From Parabacteroides goldsteinii (lineage in GTDB: Bacteria > Bacteroidota > Bacteroidia > Bacteroidales > Tannerellaceae): a DNA stretch of 64,000 nucleotides. Under the pieces are notes generated by a model, which was not told the DNA's origin, made no database searches, and saw only the letters and a program-made list of their open reading frames with translations. Position numbers and translations under genes: made by a program. This document shows, piece by piece, positions 9,151 through 18,091 of the stretch. How positions within the stretch are numbered: the stretch's first letter is position 1; the number at the start of each line of letters is the position of its first letter. The DNA is taken from NCBI RefSeq assembly GCF_015550595.1, contig NZ_JADNBB010000016.1, forward strand, positions 89,890 through 153,889. Direction: 5' to 3'.

Positions 9151-11398
9151 CAGGCTTTTGCTTTTCTTTTGTATTTTTCAATACATTATTCATACCTTCC
9201 AGTAACATTTGTGCATCATCCGTATATTGCCTTGCCAATGCTTTCCGCCACAGCCGGTAATAGTCCTCAAACTCCTGCATGGAGGAAATTCCCAGCCAAT
9301 AAATATCCATTTTCAAATGGGCAGGAAGCAAAGAATGCAGTAACTCCCGGCATACCTCACGGAAACGCGCAGAGTGGAAGCGTGTAGACCATGATGGTAA
9401 TACAAATGACAGGGTGAACGGATTTTGGATGTCGGAAAGCACCGGCTCTACGATGTAAAGCGTTTCACACTCACGATTCAGCTCCAACAGATAACGACAG
9501 AGAATATTAGCAAGCAGGTTCAGGTGTTCCTTTTTGCCGATACGTCCCAGATTCATGCTGAATTTTTCTTCCTGATTGTTGAACACCAGCATATACCCAT
9601 GATCTGCAGCATGTACAAGGCGATAGTTGCTCAGTAGAACACCTCCCCGGAAGAGGCCGCTGCTGATGAAGTTATGATTGAATACAGGCAATTCGCGACG
9701 CATCATTTCATACTGCTCTATTTTTTCATCTTCATCGTCTGGTAATTCCACACGCCAGACAGCTTCCACACTATCATCATCCAGCATCTTTTCGGAGATA
9801 AGCTTAGCAGCAAGACGTCCCCGGAAACGTTGGCCTTTTCCTTCTGTCCTCATCAGTACCAGGTTATGAGTAGCCAGCACGTTACCTACGGAACGGCTCT
9901 CGTCCCAGTTGATACCAAGTAGCCGACAGAACCATTCCTTTACTGCCGGTATGTTCCCTCCTCCATTTTCATCGGTAATATCCCTTGCTTTAGCCCGGTT
10001 CTTTAACAGACGAGCGATGTGGCGCAGAAAATCCGTACGGCGACGCAGGATGTCTTCTTCCGTCTCTCCGTAGCAATCGGACTCTTCCATCCATACGGGC
10101 TGGCTCTCCACTCCATACAAATGGTCGAGAAAATCGAGGTATTGACTTTTAAGCACATAAAGATTCCGGGTGGATGGATAATTCATATCTATCTCCAGGA
10201 TCGAGAACAGGCGGGGAAGTTCTTTTACTTGCTGTAAGCCGTTTTCTATCACCTGGTCATATAGTTTCAGGTAAGCCTCGAAAGACGTGGCCGTGACTTT
10301 ATCGGTAGAGAGATGGTAACAGGCAGGAAACTCCCTGGCGATAGGATAATGAGAGAAGATATCACGGTATGTTCCTTCCGGGCTTCCCCAATCATACTCC
10401 TTCTTCCCCGTCTTTTTGGTACGGATACTTCCTTTGGTGTAGTAAAAAGTTTTCAGTTGCTCCGCGAACTTCTCCATATCGACCTCAACCAACGAACGTC
10501 CGCATCGGATGCGTATATTTCTCATTTCATCTTCCTGCCGGGGGATCTTAAGACTGTAGCCTTTCGAAAAGTCGGTCAACGGATTCAGACCTTTTTGCAG
10601 GTAACAAGTACTGAACGAACGAATACCTTTTATGGCAGTTAGTTTCTTGTAAAGTTCATACTCCGTATTCTGTTGTTCAGGGATAACAATACGCAAGGCA
10701 TTTTCCGAACCTTCCAGCCATTGTTCGAGCGACAAGCCGGAAGTAGGCTGATCTTCCGGTATGGACAGGCTCACCCCACCGGAAAGATAACGCAGGATGG
10801 TCAAGTATACCCTTGCCAGTATGACGGAGGCATCATTACCCGGCTCGATCTCAAACTCGGCATGAAAGTCGAGTTCTTCGGGATGAACCACATCCACATC
10901 TTCGAGGTATTCGCACAAGTTACGGTGACTGTTATAGATAGCCTTGATCTGCTTAACAACGTCCTTGTTTTCTTCCTCGAAGGGGGAAAGGAGCACTTTG
11001 ATGATGTAGCCGCCGGTATCCATATTACATTTTATCCATACGTTTTCCAGTTCGGGAATATAAGAGAAAAAAAGCTTGCGATAATCTTCAGTCGTAACAG
11101 GGGCAGTGGTATAAACCTCGTCGGGCGGAAAAAGGCCGAAACGCTTCGGATCGAATGTGTTGTCTTTCGTGGTCAGGTAATCTACCAGAGGGAAGTTGAG
11201 TTTATAGTCCAACTCCGTCAGTGCATAGTCGGCTATGTCGGCCAGCGTCACACCGGGATCGTGGACGTTGAAATCCGTCCACACCCTTCCTGAGAGGCGT
11301 TGCACTTCCGTCAACGTCTGTTTCTGCAAGCGTGAATACAGTTCTTCGTCTTCTGTTTTCTGCCTGATATAGGGTTGTTTGTCGTCCATCTCAATCAT
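9137..11398 (-). CDS. eCIS baseplate wedge protein (Afp12-like)
   Basis: 753 aa. The segment VWTDFNVHDPGVTLADIADYALTELDYKL near residues 40-65 is the motif seen in large eCIS baseplate proteins (Afp11/Afp12, gp6/J-like). No signal peptide, as expected for a cytoplasmically assembled particle. It is placed between the small fibre-like gene and the tape measure gene, which is the usual place for the second large baseplate subunit. The first codons MIEMDD offer two starts (11398 or 11389). Function assigned from motif plus synteny. Confidence 0.82.
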   Translation of the reverse strand: MIEMDDKQPYIRQKTEDEELYSRLQKQTLTEVQRLSGRVWTDFNVHDPGVTLADIADYALTELDYKLNFPLVDYLTTKDNTFDPKRFGLFPPDEVYTTAPVTTEDYRKLFFSYIPELENVWIKCNMDTGGYIIKVLLSPFEEENKDVVKQIKAIYNSHRNLCEYLEDVDVVHPEELDFHAEFEIEPGNDASVILARVYLTILRYLSGGVSLSIPEDQPTSGLSLEQWLEGSENALRIVIPEQQNTEYELYKKLTAIKGIRSFSTCYLQKGLNPLTDFSKGYSLKIPRQEDEMRNIRIRCGRSLVEVDMEKFAEQLKTFYYTKGSIRTKKTGKKEYDWGSPEGTYRDIFSHYPIAREFPACYHLSTDKVTATSFEAYLKLYDQVIENGLQQVKELPRLFSILEIDMNYPSTRNLYVLKSQYLDFLDHLYGVESQPVWMEESDCYGETEEDILRRRTDFLRHIARLLKNRAKARDITDENGGGNIPAVKEWFCRLLGINWDESRSVGNVLATHNLVLMRTEGKGQRFRGRLAAKLISEKMLDDDSVEAVWRVELPDDEDEKIEQYEMMRRELPVFNHNFISSGLFRGGVLLSNYRLVHAADHGYMLVFNNQEEKFSMNLGRIGKKEHLNLLANILCRYLLELNRECETLYIVEPVLSDIQNPFTLSFVLPSWSTRFHSARFREVCRELLHSLLPAHLKMDIYWLGISSMQEFEDYYRLWRKALARQYTDDAQMLLEGMNNVLKNTKEKQKPDDND

Positions 11399-11435
11399 TC
11401 CCTTATTCCTTAATTGCTAATTTTCAATTTCCAAT

Positions 11436-12140
11436 TCATCCTTTGTACATTTCCACAATCCGGCAATGTACTTCACCGCCGGGCAACCGTTTCTTGCTGC
11501 GCATTTGCAAACAAGGGGTGTCATTCTCTTCATACCAACGGAAACGGACACCTTCCGACCAACCCCACCAGTGTTTTTGGGGAGACTCTATCCGTTGCTC
11601 CAGAAAGTTCAGCCAGAGGGCGGTAAGACGTGTCAGTCGACACAATCCCGTACCCCGTTCGCGGAAAGAGGCATAGATGCGGTACACACGGCAACCGAAG
11701 CCTTCACGTGAAATTTCCAGCGGCAAGGCATGCCACTTTTTATCGGCCGGAATACTTATATAGTCTTCGGGGAGAGACGGTTTTTCACAGCCTTCTATCT
11801 TCAGGTTACCATGTACGGTGACGGTCTTGTCTTGCGTTATCTCGATCACCGTGTCATCCTTCTCGTTTTTAATGAGCAGTTCCTTTTCGGGCGTGACGGC
11901 AACAGACCATACAGGCGGTTCGATTCTCGTAACGGGTGACTTCGGATAAAGACCGATGTTCAAGGTGTCGCCCTGCTCAGGAAAGAAGGCCCAGCCGGTG
12001 GAAGTTCTTACCACCTGACCATCTTCCGCAATGTTGGATACGGCATCTATCAGGTCGGCAAACTGTTCTTCAGTCGGTACTTTACCTTTTTTGAAGTACT
12101 CCTTCAGTGCACTTCTATCTTTTAAGTTATTAGGGGTCAT
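11436..12140 (-). CDS. small eCIS protein with tail-fibre-like N-terminus
   Basis: 234 aa, no family recognised over its full length. The N-terminus LKEYFKKGKVPTEEQFADLIDAV resembles the attachment segment of tail-fibre and adhesin-like proteins of contractile systems in Bacteroidetes. The middle (about 60-120) has short beta repeats (LNIGLYPKSPVTRIEPPVWS; TVHGNLKIEG) like phage fibre stalks. The C-terminal 110 residues are rich in Trp, Arg and Cys (KHWWGWSEGVRFRWYEEND) and could be a compact head domain. Wedged between the two baseplate genes with 6 bp and 37 bp gaps. A receptor-binding role is an inference. Confidence 0.55.
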   Translation of the reverse strand: MTPNNLKDRSALKEYFKKGKVPTEEQFADLIDAVSNIAEDGQVVRTSTGWAFFPEQGDTLNIGLYPKSPVTRIEPPVWSVAVTPEKELLIKNEKDDTVIEITQDKTVTVHGNLKIEGCEKPSLPEDYISIPADKKWHALPLEISREGFGCRVYRIYASFRERGTGLCRLTRLTALWLNFLEQRIESPQKHWWGWSEGVRFRWYEENDTPCLQMRSKKRLPGGEVHCRIVEMYKG

Positions 12141-12146
12141 AGGCTA

Positions 12147-15100
12147 TTAGCTTATTATAAAGTTACTTTCGATCTCAGCATGGCCGATACCATCGTGAGG
12201 AGAAAGCAATTCGATTGTTACTATCGGAATTAACACATCTGTCGGATCATCGCTTTGAATGATGATATCCTCGATGTCAATATTTACATAAGGCAGGCTC
12301 TTTCCGTCTACCTCCAGGGAGACCAGCTTCATAAGGTCCTCGTGATTTGCCATACGGGCATGCAATTCCTTGTAGGAGAAATGTTGTCCGGTAATTGGAA
12401 TTTCACCTTTCCTGTACCAGGGCTCAATGTAGTTCTGAGCCAGAACGATGAGTTGGCGGAGTGTCTTTCCTTCGTCTTTCACTTTAGGCCAGAGTACGGC
12501 TTTGCATTTGATAAAGACCTTCTTATAGACGGGATTGACTACGTTCAGGCAGATAAATGGGGAGGCGTACTGCTTGATAAGCCTTTTTATCTCCGCCAGC
12601 TTCCATGCCGGAGAAAGATAGTAGCGGTTATCTTCGGCACTACTGAATACTACGAGCCGGATATTCTTGGGCGGGGTAGTGATGCACTGTACCTTATCCA
12701 CTTCGGGAAAATGTTCCAATACAAGCTGTTCATAGTCCTGTATCGTAATGGCCCGGTGCCGGTTATGGATACGTGAAACCTGGTGCACGGCTATCCCGGC
12801 TTCCACTTCGGCCGGTCGGCCACCAAAGCCGTTCAGGGGCTGGGTGATGTTTCCTATCCGTTCGTCTGCTTCTATACGGGACTGTATCGTTCCGGCAGGT
12901 AACGGCGTTCCGTCACCATTCACGGCGGTGAGGCGGACACAGTTCGTCCAGATGTTGCGGATGGCAAGACAGGATGATACATTACCCGTCAGAGCAACAC
13001 GCAGCCATATACGACCTTGCTTATCTATATGGTTATCATTTATCTTTTCCGGTAATTTGATTTCGATAAACCCGCTTTGCGTTAATCCCGAAGTTTCTTC
13101 GGCACGGACGGAATCAGAGGAAATGGGTTGCCAGCTATTGCCGTTCCGGTATTCCCATGCCAGATTTACAGTTTCAGCGGACGGCTGTTCGTCAGGCAGT
13201 TTTTTTGAAGGAGGCAAGACCATGTCGAGATACATCCGTACGGCTCGTTCTCCCTTCGCATGAAGGAAAGCAAAATACAACATATTATCCGCCGGGGCAG
13301 CAGGAAGGACCGGTGATTCTTTTTTGATTGAGAATGGCTCCAGTTCCGGCAAAGCTGTGATACGGCTCAGACGGATAGATGGGTTTTCATTTCCTTTGGT
13401 AGAAGTCGTCTCTAATGCGATGTACGAGAGTTCTGCATCAGCCAGCAGGGGGATAACCGGTTCTGAAGGCAGGGGTTTACGCTGTTTTTCTTTGCAACGA
13501 CTATTATGCAGTAGCGTTTCGGTAAAAAGGGTGCGGTAGGCATCCAACCCGAAACCTATGACGGGAGCGTCGAGGGTGGCTCGAAAGAAACCGTTACGGT
13601 CACGATCGTATTCATAAAGGGGGGCTGCACTGCGCATCTGCTTTTTACTGCTTTCCACACGGAAAACTATTTCGGCAGGTTTGAATTTATTCTCTCCATC
13701 AAAAGTGAACAGGTTTTGTTCACTACCGCAGTTGTGCCATTTGCCGCCCTTTTGCCATTCGGTCTTAATTTTGAATGCATCGGCATTGCTTCCATAGTCT
13801 TTGTATATTTGGTCGAATGCTACTTTTGTTTCAGGCAATTTCTTCCAGATACCTTTCAGGCTGACTTCCTGCAAAGATTTCAATCCCATTTCTCCGTTAC
13901 CAAAGAGGAACCAGGCACCTCTTCCGGCCTGCAGGCCGAAAGGTTGGAAAGGCTGGGATGTATCGACCGCACCCAATTCATTGTAGAAGGTGAAATTATG
14001 GATACCGGTTACTTTTGTCCGTATTTCTATGGCATCGAAATTCAACCGGGTAGCCCAGTCGTAGGGACAATATGTTTCGCTAGTCAGGATACGGACGACG
14101 GGATATTCGGTTGTCAGGCCATGCGTTTCTTCGTTGCAGGGAATGGGAGCAGCTGCGTCCTGCGCTATTGTAAAGTCGAAATAAAGCCGGGGAACAGAGT
14201 CAGTGGATTCGGTCGGATCTATAGGCCGTCTCAAGTTAGCAAACCAGATGCGCACCGGCTCTATCCAGCCTTCCGCACTACTGAATTGAAGGATAAAACT
14301 GGCTGCCGATAAACGATCCGGCACTATACTGTCGTCGGTCAGGCAGAAACGAATACTGATGTTTCGTTCGCCTTCGTTCAGAACCAGCATAGGAGATTCT
14401 ACCTGCCAGCCGAGAGGTAACGCCTGGCTGTGTTCGTCGGCAAACAGTTTTTCAATGGTAGCGGTATCCAGAAATGACAGGGATTGACGGCGAATAGCTG
14501 TTACGTTATTTTGCTCTCCCCGTCTGAGATAAACGGCATTCACCCCGGAACACAGTATAGGGGAAATGTATTCCTTTTGGGTAGTCCGATAGAACAATTC
14601 TTCACCGGTGGCATTCTCTCCGGCAGGGAAAAAATCGCCTGCAGGCAGGGTAAAGCCCAGGGTGTTTCCTGTCGGGGTGATAACAATATAGGCATTATCC
14701 TGCACCGTCTCTTGCGGTACGGCGTGCAGGATGTCGTGGTGATAGAGTTCGGTTAATGTGTCCAGATGGCGGTTGAATGTTTGTGCAATGCCGCCATAGT
14801 TGCGTAGGTAGATAATCAATAGGGACAAGGCTGCATCCATATCGCCACTGTCTTCTATCTGCGACAGGTAGTAGTCGAAATGCTCCCGGATGTCGCGGAT
14901 GGTGCGGAGTATCCTTTCAGACAATGACTTCTCCAAACGTTCTTTCAGTTGGCGGGCAGCCTTGACGGCAGAGATTTCGCTGTTTCCGATTTTCCAGTTT
15001 CTGTTGATATAATGATCGAGACGGACTATCCATTCTCCGGCCTCGCGTTGCAGGCTTTCGGTATCGGTCGACGTCGCTTGCCGGGCAATGTCGACCAATA

Positions 15101-15305
15101 CCGTCAGAACATGGTTTACCCACAGGCTGGCGATCGCCTCTTCCCTACCCTCTTCATTGCAGTAGCGGATGTCGCTATTTGCCTTTGTCAGTCGGGTGAG
15201 CAGTTCGCACCAGTCGCTCTCCATGGCCGGGAAGTTATCGAGCCGGGCTATGGAGGTTTCGTAGGTGGTGCGGAGGAGGCCGCTGGGTTTGCCGGATATT
15301 GCCAT
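12147..15305 (-). CDS. eCIS baseplate J-like protein (Afp11-like)
   Basis: 1052 aa, the largest baseplate subunit. The C-terminal third holds the baseplate J/gp6-like region: AGIAVHQVSRIHNRHRAI, TIQDYEQLVLEHFPEVDKVQCIT and, later, KVFIKCKAVLWPKV with WYRKGEIPITGQHFSYKELHARM. The first 400 residues are a family-specific helical and beta region. Baseplate wedges of this kind ring the spike and trigger sheath contraction. It starts 14 bp before the orphan AT-rich gene ends, and downstream genes follow with short gaps, so 15305-4029 appears to be one transcription block. Confidence 0.88.
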   Translation of the reverse strand: MAISGKPSGLLRTTYETSIARLDNFPAMESDWCELLTRLTKANSDIRYCNEEGREEAIASLWVNHVLTVLVDIARQATSTDTESLQREAGEWIVRLDHYINRNWKIGNSEISAVKAARQLKERLEKSLSERILRTIRDIREHFDYYLSQIEDSGDMDAALSLLIIYLRNYGGIAQTFNRHLDTLTELYHHDILHAVPQETVQDNAYIVITPTGNTLGFTLPAGDFFPAGENATGEELFYRTTQKEYISPILCSGVNAVYLRRGEQNNVTAIRRQSLSFLDTATIEKLFADEHSQALPLGWQVESPMLVLNEGERNISIRFCLTDDSIVPDRLSAASFILQFSSAEGWIEPVRIWFANLRRPIDPTESTDSVPRLYFDFTIAQDAAAPIPCNEETHGLTTEYPVVRILTSETYCPYDWATRLNFDAIEIRTKVTGIHNFTFYNELGAVDTSQPFQPFGLQAGRGAWFLFGNGEMGLKSLQEVSLKGIWKKLPETKVAFDQIYKDYGSNADAFKIKTEWQKGGKWHNCGSEQNLFTFDGENKFKPAEIVFRVESSKKQMRSAAPLYEYDRDRNGFFRATLDAPVIGFGLDAYRTLFTETLLHNSRCKEKQRKPLPSEPVIPLLADAELSYIALETTSTKGNENPSIRLSRITALPELEPFSIKKESPVLPAAPADNMLYFAFLHAKGERAVRMYLDMVLPPSKKLPDEQPSAETVNLAWEYRNGNSWQPISSDSVRAEETSGLTQSGFIEIKLPEKINDNHIDKQGRIWLRVALTGNVSSCLAIRNIWTNCVRLTAVNGDGTPLPAGTIQSRIEADERIGNITQPLNGFGGRPAEVEAGIAVHQVSRIHNRHRAITIQDYEQLVLEHFPEVDKVQCITTPPKNIRLVVFSSAEDNRYYLSPAWKLAEIKRLIKQYASPFICLNVVNPVYKKVFIKCKAVLWPKVKDEGKTLRQLIVLAQNYIEPWYRKGEIPITGQHFSYKELHARMANHEDLMKLVSLEVDGKSLPYVNIDIEDIIIQSDDPTDVLIPIVTIELLSPHDGIGHAEIESNFIIS

Positions 15306-15319
15306 TATCTTGTTTCCTA

Positions 15320-16405
15320 TTATAATTCTATCTTTGGATCTACTACATTATTATTTATACTAATTATCTTATCCCCCTTTATCGGATATCCACTAGTATT
15401 ATCGCCTTTTAGAGCGCCAGATAGCTCATTATTAGAAATATTAAACTTTTGTCCAAATGAATCATTCCAAATCTTGCAAAGATTTAAAAATTTAATACCA
15501 GGATTATTTATTCGATCACCTCGTTCGTCTTTGGTCCAAAATATAGTTGATGATGATACTTTATCTATATTATCTCTAACACATTGAAATCTCGCTCCTT
15601 CACCCGCTAATTTTGTATATGAATCATATTTCATTGAGTTATCTCCTCCTGTCGTAAGTCCTTTTGTATCATTTAATATAGGCTGAATACCTGGATTATC
15701 TCTGTGTATTGAACTATATTCATCACCTGAAACAGGTGTTGCTGTTGTTTCAATTTTTATATTGCCAGTGTGCGACATGGGTGTTGATTGAGAACTTTCT
15801 TTACAATTTGTTCTTGTCATTGTTACAATATATCCACTGGCAAATGGACCAAAATGATACCACATTGTTAACTCCACTGTATTTGAATCAGGTAAGGAAT
15901 AATCATTCCTTATTTTGTTACTTGTTAAATATGAACAATGAATTGGAACCTGAAATGGATTGAATTTCTGCGAAGGACAATCTTTGTTATTATACATACC
16001 CGGGGTTATCTCCCAATTATCACCGACCCATCTTTTTTTCTTAGGTTGTCCCGCATCCCAAGTCTTTTTACAGCATTGATCTCCTATATCCGATGCCTTC
16101 TTTGATATTTCCTGTAAAGATGTTTCTTTATTGAGCTTTCCACCTAATACTAATGGTTTGCATAATATTCCATCATCTTTTGTCAGGCTACTACTAAGCC
16201 ACACTTTAACAGAACCTGAAGTATCTTGTTCTACTCCTGTTGGTAATTTCCTTTGTGAACACAAAATAGAATTTACCATCTTTGCTTGAGAAACTGTAGA
16301 GTATCGATTATCTTTAAACATACGTCTATCTAGAATGTTATGCGAAGTCACAAGAGTGTGAGAGGGTTGTTCTTTATTTTGAGATAAAAAATACTGTCTA
16401 TTCAT
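15320..16405 (-). CDS. orphan AT-rich protein, candidate eCIS cargo
   Basis: 361 aa, no family recognised. The DNA is clearly more AT-rich than the flanking structural genes, and codon choice differs (many AAT, AAA, ATA), suggesting recent acquisition. Residues 28-48 contain FKDNRYSTVSQAKMVNSI, which resembles the DNR-x(4)-Q-x-K motif near the start of many DUF4157-linked proteins; the DUF4157 gene of this locus has FVDNRPVNLALQRV. The rest is polar, with nine or more cysteines and a GEGARFQCVRDNI segment. No signal peptide or membrane helix. A terminator-like hairpin lies upstream, so it is probably transcribed separately. It may be a payload toxin or a surface/fibre accessory. Confidence 0.5.
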   Translation of the reverse strand: MNRQYFLSQNKEQPSHTLVTSHNILDRRMFKDNRYSTVSQAKMVNSILCSQRKLPTGVEQDTSGSVKVWLSSSLTKDDGILCKPLVLGGKLNKETSLQEISKKASDIGDQCCKKTWDAGQPKKKRWVGDNWEITPGMYNNKDCPSQKFNPFQVPIHCSYLTSNKIRNDYSLPDSNTVELTMWYHFGPFASGYIVTMTRTNCKESSQSTPMSHTGNIKIETTATPVSGDEYSSIHRDNPGIQPILNDTKGLTTGGDNSMKYDSYTKLAGEGARFQCVRDNIDKVSSSTIFWTKDERGDRINNPGIKFLNLCKIWNDSFGQKFNISNNELSGALKGDNTSGYPIKGDKIISINNNVVDPKIEL

Positions 16406-16480
16406 AAATTAAATATATTATATCTGGATTTAAACTATCTGTCCATCCTCTGAATTTATTAACACCATAAAAACAACCGT

Positions 16481-16513
16481 CCTTCCGCTGCCAGATCGAC
16501 TAGTAGCGGAAGG
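16481..16513 (-). terminator. hairpin terminator between HU-like and orphan genes
   Basis: Stem CCTTCCGCT / AGCGGAAGG (9 bp) with a 15-nt loop. On the minus strand it is followed within a few bases by TTGTTTTTA. It lies after the HU-like gene and before the orphan gene, inside the eCIS cluster. Confidence 0.6.
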
Positions 16514-16537
16514 TACAAAACCCAATTAAACCATCCC

Positions 16538-16996
16538 TCACTCTATCACCGGTCTATCATCATCATCGCCACCCGGAGCCGGGTCTTGATCTTCAGTATC
16601 AGGGGAAAGTTCGATCCACTCCAGTTCGTCGCTCTCTACCAAGGCACGGCTATATGTTCCATTGGACATACGAGTACGTTCGGGGATAAACTCTACACGA
16701 ACGGCTTGTACTTGCTTACTGAAATTGAAATCCTTTACATCTTTCACTCCTTTCGTGTCAAGTACGTAGCGAAAATAGCCGAGGCCTTTGATGTGGACAC
16801 TCTTACCCTGCGACATGCGGGTGTGCATCACGCCAGAGATATCGCCCAGTACAGCCTGAACGTCCGAGTTGCTTACTGTGGAAATTTTCGACAGGTCTTT
16901 GGCGATTGTTTCTGTTTCTACAGGCTTACCCTGCACGATAGCACGGGGATAATACACCCCTTGCTGCTTGTTGAACGATTTCTTGTAAAATGGCAT
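16538..16996 (-). CDS. HU-like DNA-binding protein within the eCIS locus
   Basis: 152 aa. Residues 1-125 match the Bacteroidetes HU/HIG-type histone-like fold: MPFYKKSFNKQQGVYYPRAI, a helical stretch DLSKISTVSNSDVQAVLGDI, and the strand-turn GKSVHIKGLGYFRYVL. The tail is acidic (about 130-152) and ends in DDDDRPVIE. The DUF4469 HU-like protein at 44101-44874 ends in the same DDRPVIE. In Bacteroidetes such genes often sit beside cell-wall hydrolases, as here (M15 peptidase upstream). A 22-bp repeat array lies just upstream of the start. A role in regulation or in a mobile accessory module is possible; no structural role in the particle is known. Confidence 0.82.
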   Translation of the reverse strand: MPFYKKSFNKQQGVYYPRAIVQGKPVETETIAKDLSKISTVSNSDVQAVLGDISGVMHTRMSQGKSVHIKGLGYFRYVLDTKGVKDVKDFNFSKQVQAVRVEFIPERTRMSNGTYSRALVESDELEWIELSPDTEDQDPAPGGDDDDRPVIE

Positions 16997-17017
16997 AACT
17001 TTTCTGTTTTAAGTTTG

Positions 17018-17025
17018 CAAATATG
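17018..17025 (-). promoter_or_regulatory. possible -7 box for the HU-like gene
   Basis: CATATTTG on the minus strand differs from TAnnTTTG at one position and lies 21 bp before the start codon, immediately downstream of the 22-bp repeats. Confidence 0.35.
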
Positions 17026-17034
17026 TTAATTTCT

Positions 17035-17100
17035 CAATACGCCGAATCGAGGTGTTCAATATGCCGTATTGTGCTCCTCAATACGGCATATTGAGAAAGA
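17035..17100. repeat. three tandem 22-bp repeats with dyad core
   Basis: Cores start at 17035, 17057 and 17079, exactly 22 bp apart: CAATACGCCGAATCG, CAATATGCCGTATTG, CAATACGGCATATTG. Units 2 and 3 are each near-palindromes (CAATA...TATTG). Together they also form a perfect 15-bp stem with a 7-nt loop (17057-17071 with 17079-17093). The array lies between the M15 peptidase gene and the HU-like gene, just upstream of the latter's probable -7 box. It could be an operator array or a terminator hairpin of the upstream operon. Confidence 0.85.
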
Positions 17101-17152
17101 CAGTTCAGCCTTACGGTTTTTCGCCGGATTTATACATCCTGATATAGTCCGT

Positions 17153-17635
17153 TTACTTGGTCATAGGGCAATATCCACCATCTATCATGGAAAGGAATTC
17201 GCGACGCTGTTCGTCGTGCGGACTTTTGTAACCAACATGCATCCAGTTCGGAACCCCGTTCTTGTTTTCTTTTTCGGAAATCAGCTGGTCGAACGGATGG
17301 TTGGAGAGAAAATCACGACAAAAATGCTTGAATTCTATCATATGACCATTCGTCGGAACCAGATCGAAGGCATAGCCGTAACAATGCGCGGATGTCTTCG
17401 AACCGTGGACGGCGGCATTAAGCGCCGGGCTGCGATAACCGGACGAGATACTAATACCTTCTTTGCCGAGCTTGACTTTACGGCAATAAACTCCCCATGC
17501 CTCACGTAGTGGGTCTAGTAATGCTTCTATGCTTTCCACGATATGTGCCTCATGTTCTGCATTCGGCGTATTGTCAATGCCTTTGTCTTTTGCTGTGGCA
17601 GAATATGTACATTCTTCAAGAGTAAAATATTTCAT
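17153..17635 (-). CDS. peptidase M15A-type D,D-carboxypeptidase/endopeptidase
   Basis: 160 aa. Zinc-peptidase motifs of the M15 fold are visible: ISSGYRSPALNAAV, SAHCYGYAFDLVP (first His and Asp ligands) and WMHVGYKSP (second His, here HV). These enzymes cut D-amino-acid bonds in peptidoglycan cross-links. There is no signal peptide, so it would act only after lysis or when carried by the particle; a particle-borne or lysis-assisting murein hydrolase is plausible. In other Bacteroidetes loci similar hydrolases pair with HU-like genes, so it may belong to that module. Starts 32 bp after the gp25 gene. Confidence 0.85.
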   Translation of the reverse strand: MKYFTLEECTYSATAKDKGIDNTPNAEHEAHIVESIEALLDPLREAWGVYCRKVKLGKEGISISSGYRSPALNAAVHGSKTSAHCYGYAFDLVPTNGHMIEFKHFCRDFLSNHPFDQLISEKENKNGVPNWMHVGYKSPHDEQRREFLSMIDGGYCPMTK

Positions 17636-17667
17636 AATTCAAATCTATTAGTGAATAGTATAACACA

Positions 17668-18087
17668 TCATATATTCGTTCCTTCATTCAAATAAAACGG
17701 GTACACCATATTATTCCGGCTATTGGTCCGAATAACGGTATACGTTAATTGTATCAACAGCATCCCCTCATCCGGCCGTTCTTCAAAAGAGACATCCTCG
17801 AGCGTGATACGCGGTTCGAAGAGAGTGATGGCCCGGGTGATGTCGTTGCGCATACGGATGGTGACAGCCATATTGATCGGCTCGAAGGCATAACGACGTA
17901 GCGGGCAACCGTAGTCGTAACGATTTACCCGTTCGCCCGGTGAGGTGCTGAACAGGATATGCAGGCTTTCCTCGATATCCTTCTCGTAGGCCGACATCTT
18001 CACACCATCCTTCGTCAGTTTGGGCAGGAAGCTCCAGCCTTTACCCAGAAAGGCGTTGTTGTCCAATAAAGTATCCAGCTCATCCAT
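17668..18087 (-). CDS. gp25-like baseplate protein (GPW/gp25)
   Basis: 139 aa, typical of the gp25/Afp9 baseplate subunit that nucleates sheath assembly. The family motif is seen in DIEESLHILFSTSPGERVNRYDYGCPLRRYAFEP: a helix, then the PGER turn, then the conserved G-x-x-L-x-x-x-x-FEP. The gap to the PAAR gene is 4 bp. Confidence 0.92.
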   Translation of the reverse strand: MDELDTLLDNNAFLGKGWSFLPKLTKDGVKMSAYEKDIEESLHILFSTSPGERVNRYDYGCPLRRYAFEPINMAVTIRMRNDITRAITLFEPRITLEDVSFEERPDEGMLLIQLTYTVIRTNSRNNMVYPFYLNEGTNI

Positions 18088-18091
18088 CTAT

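Noticed and set aside
12748..14312. Several plus-strand frames of 170-200 codons
   Set aside because: All are antisense to the baseplate J-like gene and show no recognisable motifs.
17035..17100. Simple rho-independent terminator only
   Set aside because: A hairpin is possible, but the exact 22-bp period including a third unit at 17035 is not explained by a terminator alone, so it is reported as a repeat array.
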